DNA from: Phaseolus vulgaris
Taxonomy: Eukaryota; Streptophyta; Magnoliopsida; Fabales; Fabaceae
Direction of reading: 5' to 3'
NCBI RefSeq assembly: GCF_000499845.2
Contig: NC_023758.2
Coordinates: 38,272,108-38,336,107, forward strand
Length of the DNA stretch: 64,000 nucleotides
Part shown: positions 44,007-54,500 of the stretch, in pieces
Layout: the number at the start of each line of letters is the position of its first letter
Position numbering within the stretch: the first letter of the stretch is position 1
Position numbers and translations under genes: made by a program
The notes under the pieces: model-generated
The model's input: the letters and a program-made list of their open reading frames with translations, nothing else
What the model was told of the DNA's origin: nothing
Database searches by the model: none

Positions 44007-45353
44007 ATGTCAGACTCAACGGCAAACAAACATGTAGCAGTCTTTCCTTTCCCTTTCGGCACCCACGTTGTGCCTATCTTGAACCTTGTCCTCAAACTCT
44101 CTCAGGTCACTCCAAACTGTTTATTCTCATTCATCGGCACACACAAATCCAATGCATTGCATTTCCCAAAACCCCACAACCCCCATAACATCAAGCACTA
44201 TAGCATAAATGATGGAATCCCTTACGAGGGTCACCCATTAGCCAACCACCCAATTGAAAAGGTCAATTTTTTTCTCAAAACTGGTCCTGAGAATTTGCGC
44301 AAGGGTATACAGATGGCTGAAGAAGACACGAAGAAAAAGGTCACATGCATAATTTCCGATGCTTTTGTACCCTGTTCTCTCGTTGTGGCTCAGACTCTCA
44401 ATGTTCCTTGGATTGCATTTTGGCCACCCATGTCATGCACACTTTCTCTATATTTTTACATTGACGTGATACGCAAGAAGTTTGCAGACTGTGATGAAAA
44501 TGCCAGCTTTGATTTACTCCCCGGGTTGCCCAAGATGCGTCTTCAAGATATACCGCATGATCTTCTTTTTGCAGGAGAAAAGAAGACAGTGTTTTCAAGG
44601 ACGTTAGTTTCACTGGGTGAGGTGCTACCTCAAGCCAAGGCAGTTGTTATAAATTTCTTTGAGGAGTTAGATCCACCTTTGTTCATCAAAGACGTGAGAT
44701 CCAAATTGCAGTCTATGCTGTATGTTGTTCCAGTTCGCTTCCCGATATTAACTGTGGCAGATCCCAGTGGATGCTTGTCATGGTTGGATTCGAATACTTC
44801 TAGGACAGTGGCATATGTTTCCTTTGGGACGGTGGTGACGCCACCTGCACATGAGATTGTGGCGGTGGCAGAGGCATTGGAAGAAAGTGGATTTCCATTT
44901 GTGTGGTCTCTGAAGGAAAATATAACGGGTCTTTTGCCAGATGGGTTTGTTCAGAGAACCATCACGCGTGGGAAAGTAGTGCCTTGGGTTCCACAAACCC
45001 AACTCTTAGCACATGATTCGGTAGGAGTTTTCGTGACTCATTGTGGATCTAACTCCGTGACTGAGAGTCTTTCCAGTGGGGTTCCTATGATCTGCAGGCC
45101 ATTCTTTGGAGATCAAATGGTGGGTGCAAGAGTGATAGAGGATGTTTGGGGCATTGGCAAGATAATAGAAGGTAGGGTGTTCACCAAAAACGGATTGATT
45201 AGAAGCTTAAATCTGATTCTGGTGCAGAAAGAAGGGAAGAAGATTCGAGACAATGCTCTTAAGGTGAAGAACTCTGTGGAATCTGCATCTAAGCCTGAAG
45301 GGATATCAACAACCCATTTTAAGACTTTGGTTAAAGTAATTTCTAGCTCTTAA
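44007..45353 (+). CDS. UDP-glycosyltransferase, UGT78 type, copy 3
   Basis: Intronless, 448 codons from ATG 44007 (MSDSTANKHV). The frame is open further upstream from a non-ATG codon, but copies 1 and 2 support this start. Catalytic His20 (FPFGTH) and Asp118 (ISDAF) are present. The PSPG box is Trp327-Gln370, with His345 kept, Trp at box position 22 replaced by Ser348 and WAPQ changed to WVPQ; the terminal DQ is present. It is closest to copy 1 in the central region and shares a promoter block with copy 2. Expected activity is flavonoid or anthocyanidin O-glycosylation with a UDP-hexose; the precise acceptor and sugar cannot be read from sequence. No defect is seen. Confidence 0.9.
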   Translation: MSDSTANKHVAVFPFPFGTHVVPILNLVLKLSQVTPNCLFSFIGTHKSNALHFPKPHNPHNIKHYSINDGIPYEGHPLANHPIEKVNFFLKTGPENLRKGIQMAEEDTKKKVTCIISDAFVPCSLVVAQTLNVPWIAFWPPMSCTLSLYFYIDVIRKKFADCDENASFDLLPGLPKMRLQDIPHDLLFAGEKKTVFSRTLVSLGEVLPQAKAVVINFFEELDPPLFIKDVRSKLQSMLYVVPVRFPILTVADPSGCLSWLDSNTSRTVAYVSFGTVVTPPAHEIVAVAEALEESGFPFVWSLKENITGLLPDGFVQRTITRGKVVPWVPQTQLLAHDSVGVFVTHCGSNSVTESLSSGVPMICRPFFGDQMVGARVIEDVWGIGKIIEGRVFTKNGLIRSLNLILVQKEGKKIRDNALKVKNSVESASKPEGISTTHFKTLVKVISSS

Positions 45354-45697
45354 AAGCGTGGGAAAGTTGGTAGTACCCAGCTTCGTAACAATTTGAGTGG
45401 TTTAGTTTAAGTTGAGAGTATAGCACAATGCAACATTATTTATGTAATACAAGCTGTTTTTAGAGTTTGTTTATTATTATTAATTATTATCATGAATGGA
45501 GAAGTTTTCAAGTAAATGGATAGATTTTGTATAAAAATTACATCTTCCTACACGGTTCACCAGGCCTCCTCCTTCATACTGTTGTTTTCGAGAATGGAGC
45601 GATAAGAAAGTAATCTAACCTACATATTGTTGTTTTCGAGAATCGAGCTTATAAGAAATTTATGAGTAATAAATGTTATTAAATTTTTTTTTTATTT
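45354..45697. other. UGT copy 3 3' flank
   Basis: 3' untranslated/flanking DNA up to the CACTA-type element. A short near-repeat (TGTTGTTTTCGAGAAT, about 45580 and 45628) is present; nothing else is seen. Confidence 0.45.
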
Positions 45698-45920
45698 TAC
45701 TATATCAAAAAGTAAAATTAGTTAAAGAAAAAGTGAAGGTTATCCTAAAAATCTTAAATAGTGTCCATTAAGTCTTTTTTATTAAAAAAATAAAAATAAA
45801 GTGTGAGTTATATGGACATAAACTAAAAAAAAAAATTGTGTGAGTCAAACGGTCACAACTGAAACTATAAATAATAAATAATAATAAAAATTTAAAATTA
45901 TGTAGATTAAGCTCACGCAA

Positions 45921-45957
<37 letters not shown>

Positions 45958-46356
45958 AATATGTAATAAAATTATGAAGGTTAAGCCCACGCTTGTTTAA
46001 AAATTGTGTGGCCAATCTGTTGACTAAGCTCACGCTTCTTTGAATAAACAATATAAAATATAATTTTGTGTGGGCAACATGCGGGCTAAGCCCACACTTC
46101 TTTAAAAATTATGTGGCCAACATATAGGCTAAGCTCACGCTTCTTTAAATAAACAATATAAAATATAATTTTGTGTGGGGAGTATATAGGCTAGGCCTAC
46201 GCAAAAAACACATCACTTATGTCCCACACACCCGCCACTATTTTTATGTCGAGCACATTAGCTTCCAAATTTTAATGATAACTACACTTTTGCGTCCATT
46301 TATTATAGCTAATGTCCCTTTTTGACCCATGCTAATAAACATATTTTTTTGTAGTG
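45698..46356 (-). mobile_element. Non-autonomous CACTA element, 659 bp, TTT target duplication
   Basis: Ends TACTATATCAAAAAG (left, first base changed from C) and TTTTTTTGTAGTG (right). It is flanked by TTT at 45695-45697 and 46357-46359. Inside are repeated GGCTAAGC(C/T)CACGCTTC and AATTTTGTGTGGGCAAC blocks and an (AT)n tract (about 45927-45954). It is the same family as 48765-49338, inserted in the opposite orientation. No ORF. Confidence 0.75.
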
Positions 46357-47291
46357 TTTTATTCAGTATGGACGATGTTCTTAATTGTATTAATATAGTC
46401 GAATAATTTATCTTACTTGATTAGGAGTTAACCTTGTACTTGATTATATGTTGCTTCAATGTTTCGTATATATTTTTGATTGTATAGGGCTTAAATGATG
46501 TTAGCTATATATAATACACTAGTTCCTAGATTCGAAATTTTTTTGGTTTGAGAGATTTAAGAATTTTGCCAAAAATCAATTCTCCTATAGGGTTTCCTTG
46601 GTTGAGATGGTTTTGTCTATTGTTCTACCAATATAGCTATTGTTGTATGATTCAATGGTGTTGAATTTTCTTTTTTATATTAGTCAGTTTTAACCATAAA
46701 TTGACTCTAATGTTATGTTCTATTTTAATGTACTCTGTTGTAGTTGTGTCGAATCCAGATAACATATTATGGTAGTATTTGAGTAACATGTGATCCTTCA
46801 CATAGAACTTTTCAATCATGTGACCGACCATCAACTGATAGTCACTATTGCTTTTAACGTGTCTTGCACCCATGTATCGGGATAATGTCAACCCTATGAT
46901 GATTGCATAGTATTCAACCTTTGTTTGATGTTTTAAAATCAAAGTACTGATTATTCTAGGAGCAATCCTATAGGTCTTCAAGCATCACCCTAGTGTGATT
47001 TTCCTTCGTATTAAAGGATCAGTCTACATGAAAAATCCACTGGTCGTGTTGGGGTTTCTTGGTTTTTGGCCTTAACTCACTAGTGAAGTTTGCCAAACAT
47101 TGTGATTTTATTGGTCCTCTCGATTCATACTTGAGCCCATATTCAAAAAGTTATGATAAGCAATTGATCATCTATCTGGCTAGGTCGATCTTGGAAAGAA
47201 CCTTGTTTATCAGATAATTAATTCTTAAAATCATCTAGTGGTTTTGAAAGGAGGGCCTCATTCTCTAAGTTATAGTTATTAGAGCCAATAT

Positions 47292-48419
47292 TGTTAGAAT
47301 GGATGGCTTTAAACTAGAGGGGGGTGAATTGTTTAAAGAGAATTTTTGTAAACTTTTAAAACAAGAATGAATTTATCTCAGGAAACTATTGATAAGAAAT
47401 TCAGTTTACCAAAAACAACAAACAAAATCAGCACAACCAGAAAAACAATCGGTTGTTTATACCAGTAAACAACAAACAAAACTGAATTTAAAGAGTTAGA
47501 GATAGAGAGATTGTACACAGATGTTTATACTGGTTCACTCCAAACCCAGAGCTACATCCAGTCTTCTCAGAAACCCTGAGGAAATCCACTAAGCAATCAC
47601 ACCTTGATCACTTACACAACAACCAAGAGAATGACCTTGAACACCTCAAGAAACACACCCTCCTTGGTCAACACACCTACACCAAGATTGTTGATCTTGA
47701 TCCCCTCAAGAACACACAACCAATCTTAGCAAACACAAAAACGAAACTTGTTTCACAGAGTACAAGGATTACACTTGTTACAGAAGATAATCTGAAATCA
47801 ATACAAGCAGAATCCTATTCCACAAACTTTGATCAATCACAAACTCTTAGCAATCTCAGCTCTTTGAAAAACTCAAAAACTCTTAGCAAAAACTTGTCAA
47901 AGATTAATTGTCAAATCTGTTTTTCTGAATTTATTCAAAGATGTAGTTTGTTATCAAATCTTAATAAACCCTTAAATTGCATTAAAAGATTGGTCAAAAC
48001 ATTTAATGACTGGAGCGTAAACAGTTAAATCATTTAATGCTCAGTCAAAGATAAAACAGTTTTTCTGTTATGGTCTCAAAACAAACAATCGGTTGTTTCC
48101 TCGAATCAATCGGTTGTTTTGGTTCTTAACAATTCAACCATTTTAAAAACAGTTTTCAATCTTTTTCTCAAAACATCTAAGTATAAACAATCGGTTGTTT
48201 CGACAAAACAATCAGTTGTTTTAACTTAGTTTGAAAAAATTTTACTTTCACAAAGATTGTGAATGCCTATGCTTTAGATTTAATCAAAGGGTGGATTACA
48301 ATATTCAAACTACCCCAGAACTAAGCTAAACCAACACAGCAACACCAAGCATAGCAGAGGCTTCAACATCCTTCAAAGGGTTTGGATTCTTCAAAGCTTG
48401 AACACCACTTGGTTCAACA
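47292..48419 (+). mobile_element. Solo LTR, 1128 bp, AATAT target duplication
   Basis: Begins TGTTAGAATGGATGGCTTTA and ends GGTTCAACA (TG...CA). It is flanked by AATAT at 47287-47291 and 48420-48424. It contains no coding region. Five near-palindromes of the type AACAATCGGTTGTT are at 47444-47457, 48084-48097, 48104-48118, 48186-48199 and 48207-48220. The host Tat-like RNase H reading continues directly across the site if the insert and one AATAT are ignored. A truncated relative lies at 20124-20407. Confidence 0.82.
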
Positions 48420-48764
48420 AATATTACTTTCTCGATCATTTGTTACCTTGTCTCGACCTCTTGAAGTGTTTAACTTGTGAAATAAATCAGTCTCTGCTCC
48501 TTGTCTATCTCTTACACTAACATCACACTAACTTATTCGACTAAGACTGATAAGTACACAACGATGGGGTAAGTCATAGAGGGTTTCTAGATTATTGGGA
48601 GAGGGTGAAAAATTTGTGGTCTCCAAGAATACCTTTTCACACTGTGGGATCTAATCAAACCTCAATGTTTTCTTCATGAGTTGGATTATTGATTTAGTGT
48701 TTTCAACTAATCTTTGCAAGAACCGAGACAAGGACGTTAGTCTACCCAACAATATTTGCACATC

Positions 48765-49338
48765 CACTACAAAAAAATATGTTTATTAGGATGAGTAAAA
48801 AAGGAACACTAGCTATAATAAACAGATGCAAAAGTGTAATTATTATTAAGATTTGGAAGCTAATATGCTTGACGTAAAAATAGTGGTAGGTGCGTGGAAC
48901 ACAAGTGGTGTGTTTTTTGCGTAGGCCTAGCCTACATGCTTCCCACACAAAATTATATTTTATATTATTTATTTTAAGAAACGTGGGCTTAGCCTACATG
49001 TTGCCCACACAAAATTATATTTTATATTGTTTATTAAAGAAGCATGGGCTTAGTCAACAAATTGTTCACACAAATTTTAAACAATAATTTTATTACATAT
49101 TTAAATTTAATTATATATATATATATATATTATGTTTGTTTGGGCTTAACCTTCAAAATTTTAAATTTTGACCCACAAATTTTTTTTTTTTTTTTAAGTT
49201 TATGTCCATATAACTCACACTTATCCACACTTTATTTAAATTTTTTTTAATAATGAAGGCTTAATGGACACTATTTAACATTCACATCACCACCTTTATT
49301 TTTATTTTTTGCAGCTAATTTTGCTTTTTTGTGTAGTG
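48765..49338 (+). mobile_element. Non-autonomous CACTA element, 574 bp, ATC target duplication
   Basis: Starts CACTACAAAAAAATA and ends TTTTTTGTGTAGTG. It is flanked by ATC at 48762-48764 and 49339-49341. The interior mirrors the element at 45698-46356: GTGGGCTTAGCCTACATG and TTGCCCACACAAAATTATAT blocks, and a (TA)n tract (about 49111-49131). No coding region. Confidence 0.82.
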
Positions 49339-49990
49339 ATCCTTGAGACTCGTCGAACTCCACATTTCTATAATTGTTTAACATTTATTTGGGTTGACCT
49401 CGATCCCTCTATGAAGCATGAAGTCGAGGAATTTTACTCTGTCCACTCCACACACACATTTGTTTAAACTCAATCTCATATTATTTCTTGCATTTGTTTG
49501 GGTTGGCCTTGAAGACCTTGTCAAGATCATCCATGTGTTTCTCTTCTAACTCAGACTTAACCATTATATTGTCAGTGTATACCTTGACATTTCGAATGAT
49601 AAGGCCTTTGAAGGCCTTATCCATCAACCTCTGATAGGTGGCACCAACAGTTTTTAGGTAAAAGGTATGACCTTGTAAAAATAGTTAGTATTGTCAATCA
49701 TGAACGTTGTTTTCTCCTTGTTTCTTAGGTGCATGCGTATTTGTATCCTAAATACGCATTAAGGAAGTTGAGCATTTGTGTCTGGTCGGCCACCAACTAA
49801 TTAATTTATGTTTAGCAAGGGGTAGGCATCTTTCGGGCATACCTTATTAAGGTTTGGGCAGTCAGTGCAAATTAGGTTGTGTATCGAGCTTCTTGGATGA
49901 ACCCAATGTTGATAAACTTCCAGCCTCTTCCTTGGTTGCATTCCTCTTCTCATCTCCCAATTTTCTCTTCTTCTGTGACACCAGTCGTGT

Positions 49991-51523
49991 CTTTTATTAA
50001 TAATGATTATATTTCAAGCAAAGTCGTATCACAAGCTAACAATTCTTGTGTAAAAGCTTTTTTTAACAAAAGTCGTGAAACCAAGATTCAATTTTTAGCT
50101 TCAACATCAACACTAAAGTTGTGCATGACTGTCACGAATTTTTCAAAGTTAAATTGTGTCCCAAGACACGACTTATCCATTCTCGTAACTAAAACATAAA
50201 TCGTTCATTCTCATTTTATCCAAATAAAATTGCACCATTTTAGTACAATTATATTCACACATTCACATACCACTACATTGACATAATTTTACTTTGACAT
50301 GATCAAAATTGTGTGATCCTAACACGACTTTTTTCACAATGAAATTGGGTTACATTGACACAATTTTCACAATCTTGTAATTTTTTCAAAATTGACCCAT
50401 TTCAATAATAAACGGAGAAAAATATCCTTTTTCATATAAAAATCATGTTATTGCAATATTGTTAATACTTATCTTATTGTTTTAAATAAAAAAAATTATA
50501 TACACCAAAAGTAAATCTAAAATAAGAGACACTACTTTGTTAGTTGGTTTTCAACACAAATTTCACAGTAAACTTAATTTTAAAGTAAAGATATGTAGGT
50601 AATAAATTGTTCAATAGAAAAGTGAAAATATTATTAAAAAAAAGCATTTTTGGTATCAATTTTTATATAATTATTACATAAAATTAAAATAACTTTTTAA
50701 TGGAAGATACTTAAAAATTAAAACAATCTTAATTTATAATTTTTTTATTATCTTAATTAATATTTTATTATTAATGTTCCTACCGAAAATGAACTTGGAG
50801 GATGTTTCGATGAGAACTGAGTATTCCTCAGGGGACACGAGCTTTCCGTTGGTCTCCAACAAGAGGTGGAAGTCCACCTAAAAAAAAGACTTTATGATGC
50901 TTAAGTCAGTAGGAACACAAAGATGGTGATGATAATAAGTGCTTAACAATAACAGCGTTAAGGGTCTGAGATACAATAGATTGTACTTCGTGATTATAAT
51001 TCATTGCTCAATAAATAATCGTTCATCAGTAAAAACTCGTTGAATAGACCGTTTTATTTATAATTGTCATTGATATCAATGAAAACGTGATTAAGGAATA
51101 TACAAAGTCATCCGAGCTTCTTTAACATTCCCAAGCTTATGGGGGTAGGTACAATTAATATTAAATTAATGCTAATTAGTTATAAGGATTAAATAAAATG
51201 ATATCAAATATAAAAAAAATTGAAAGACAAGGTAATATTTTCAGTTACTTCAAATAATTCTTGAACTTATACAAAAAAAAGTGTGGAATGTTAAGAGTTG
51301 GGAAATGTCATTACCAAAAACAAAAGCCGAAAAGCAACTGAAAAATCATATTATGCATTTTTTTAACTTGACTTACTGTCCTGACCAACACATGACTTAT
51401 TCTCGAAGACTTCCACTCTTACTATTTCATCTTCTTTGCGCCAAACTCTGTCTTTTCTCTTTCTTCCTCTTTTTCTCTCTACTCAAACAACTCCACAACA
51501 CCAATAATTGAATCCCACAACAG
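49991..51523. other. Intergenic region and HVA22-like gene upstream sequence
   Basis: No gene. About 50000-50390 has repeated ACACGACTT/CACAATTTT motifs suggesting an unclassified repeat. A GC-richer patch at 50780-50880 looks like a fragment of another dispersed repeat. The last 200 bp are pyrimidine-rich (CTTCTTTCTTCTTTT-like), common in plant 5' UTRs, and lead to the ATG at 51524. Confidence 0.45.
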
Positions 51524-54500
51524 ATGTCTTCTCTCTGGTTTCTTAAACTCATCGTCAAATGTCTTGATCATTGTGCATGGTATGCAATGCATGCTTTTTC
51601 TTTGTTGATTCATATTCCTTACTTCGATCAACACATGAAAAACTTAACTTAGATTCTTCATATTACTTCTCCAATGTTGTACATGGTCTCTGTATGTAAA
51701 GTAAAGTGCTTTTTTTTATCCCCTTGAACTCCATTTCAATGCTTCCTGATTAATGGTCTCTTCTTTTTTTCTGGTCTCTTTTATAGGCCTCTTCTTGCTT
51801 TGGGGTACCCTTTGTAAGTTTCTAAAGCGCCATTTATTTAATTATGATTTTTCTTCACTGGGTGTATGGCGTGTTAACAAAGGCTGTCACTTTTGCATTG
51901 GCCACTGCTTTTGATGTTGGGATTATGCTCTTTTTTTTTTTTTTTACAGATGTGCTTCTGTACATGCAATTGAGACCGATTCCAACAAAGAAACTAAGGA
52001 TTTGATATCATATTGGATACTCCTCTCGCTACTATATCTATTTGAGTATGCTTTTTTTAGGCTTCTTCAATGGTAAGAGCATTTTTTCCCAGTGAAGGAA
52101 TCAAGTTTGTTTTTTTTTTTTTTGTCTGGGATTGAAAATCTGATTGACTCTAAGATCAATGTGTGAGGATCAAACTCTGCCCTTCCCATGTGTCACTGGG
52201 GTTTCTGATTTTAAATTTAGAGATAGGGCATGAAAATCCTTCTAGGAGTCTCTGTTTTTTTATTTTTCTTTCTTCAATGTGTTCTAATGATATTCACAAA
52301 TTGATATCCAAAGATTAATTAGGAATAGAGATTACAAACTTGAGTTTTGCTCTTCCAACAAAGCCTTTTCCTTCATGAGAAATGAGTGTTTTTTCATAAA
52401 CCATGTCTAGTTTACTATGTGACTACTAGACCCTTGATTCAGCAAATAGAAAGCAATTTGAGATCTAAGTTGGTTGATCCTCAAGTGTAATTTACTAAAA
52501 CACAAATTTCTCTTCATTGCAATTAGCCATAACATAGCCAAGAAATCTGCAAAATGATATGGTTACAGAGAATATGCATGCTTAATTCAAGGTTTCTTTG
52601 TAAGAAAAATGAACTGTATTGTAATGGTTGATAAACTAGCTTATTATATTTCTTTCTTCAATGTGTTCTACTGATATTCACAAATTGATATCCAAAGATT
52701 AATTAGGAATAGAGATTACAAACTTGAGTTTTGCTCTTCCAACAAAGCCTTTTCCTTCATGAGAAATGAGTGTTTTTTCATAAACCATGTCTAGTTTACT
52801 ATGTGACTACTAGAACCTTGATTCAGCAAATAGAAAGCAATTTGAGATCTAAGTTGGTTGATCCTCAAGTGTAATTTACTAAAACACAAATTTCTCTTCA
52901 TTGCAATTAGCCATAACATAGCCAAGAAATCTGCAAAATGATATGGTTACAGAGAATATGCATGCTTAATTCAAGGTTTCTTTGTAAGAAAAATGAACTG
53001 TATTGTAATGGTTGATAAACTAGCTTATTATATTTCTTTCTTCAATGTGTTCTACTGATATTCACAAATTGATATCCAAAGATTAATTAGGAATAGAGAT
53101 TACAAACTTGAGTTTTGCTCTTCCAACAAAGCCTTTTCCTTCATGAGAAATGAGTGTTTTTTCATAAACCATGTCTAGTTTACTATGTGACTACTAGAAC
53201 CTTGATTCAGCAAATAGAAAGCAATTTGAGATCTAAGTTGGTTGATCCTCAAGTGTAATTTACTAAAACACAAATTTCTCTTCATTGCAATTAGCCATAA
53301 CATAGCCAAGAAATCTGCAAAATGATATGGTTACAGAGAATATGCATGCTTAATTCAAGGTTTCTTTGTAAGAAAAATGAACTGTATTGTAATGGTTGAT
53401 AAACTAGCTTATTATATTTCTTTCTTCAATGTGTTCTACTGATATTCACAAATTGATATCCAAAGATTAATTAGGAATAGAGATTACAAACTTGAGTTTT
53501 GCTCTTCCAACAAAGCCTTTTCCTTCATGAGAAATGAGTGTTTTTTCATAAACCATGTCTAGTTTACTATGTGACTACTAGAACCTTGATTCAGCAAATA
53601 GAAAGCAATTTGAGATCTAAGTTGGTTGATCCTCAAGTGTAATTTACTAAAACACAAATTTCTCTTCATTGCAATTAGCCATAACATAGCCAAGAAATCT
53701 GCAAAATGATATGGTTACAGAGAATATGCATGCTTAATTCAAGGTTTCTTTGTAAGAAAAATGAACTGTATTGTAATGGTTGATAAACTAGCTTATTATA
53801 TTTCTTTCTTCAATGTGTTCTACTGATATTCACAAATTGATATCCAAAGATTAATTAGGAATAGAGATTACAAACTTGAGTTTTGCTCTTCCAACAAAGC
53901 CTTTTCCTTCATGAGAAATGAGTGTTTTTTCATAAACCATGTCTAGTTTACTATGTGACTACTAGAACCTTGATTCAGCAAATAGAAAGCAATTTGAGAT
54001 CTAAGTTGGTTGATCCTCAAGTGTAATTTACTAAAACACAAATTTCTCTTCATTGCAATTAGCCATAACATAGCCAAGAAATCTGCAAAATGATATGGTT
54101 ACAGAGAATATGCATGCTTAATTCAAGGTTTCTTTGTAAGAAAAATGAACTGTATTGTAATGGTTGATAAACTAGCTTATTATATTTCTTTCTTCAATGT
54201 GTTCTACTGATATTCACAAATTGATATCCAAAGATTAATTAGGAATAGAGATTACAAACTTGAGTTTTGCTCTTCCAACAAAGCCTTTTCCTTCATGAGA
54301 AATGAGTGTTTTTTCATAAACCATGTCTAGTTTACTATGTGACTACTAGAACCTTGATTCAGCAAATAGAAAGCAATTTGAGATCTAAGTTGGTTGATCC
54401 TCAAGTGTAATTTACTAAAACACAAATTTCTCTTCATTGCAATTAGCCATAACATAGCCAAGAAATCTGCAAAATGATATGGTTACAGAGAATATGCATG

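Larger units (their letters stand above)
46652..49990 (-). pseudogene. Tat-lineage pol remnant split by two later insertions
   Basis: On the minus strand the pieces run in element order. About 49990-49342 is a very decayed reverse transcriptase region. 48764-48420 covers the RT-RNase H linker (LTSLSRFL...) into the first RNase H. 47291-46652 covers the rest of RNase H and the second RNase H (KVEYYAIIIGL, MGARHVKSNSDYQLMVGH, KDHMLLKYYHNM). The breaks coincide with a CACTA element (48765-49338) and a solo LTR (47292-48419). Stops and frameshifts are frequent. Gag, protease and integrase are not seen. Confidence 0.75.
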
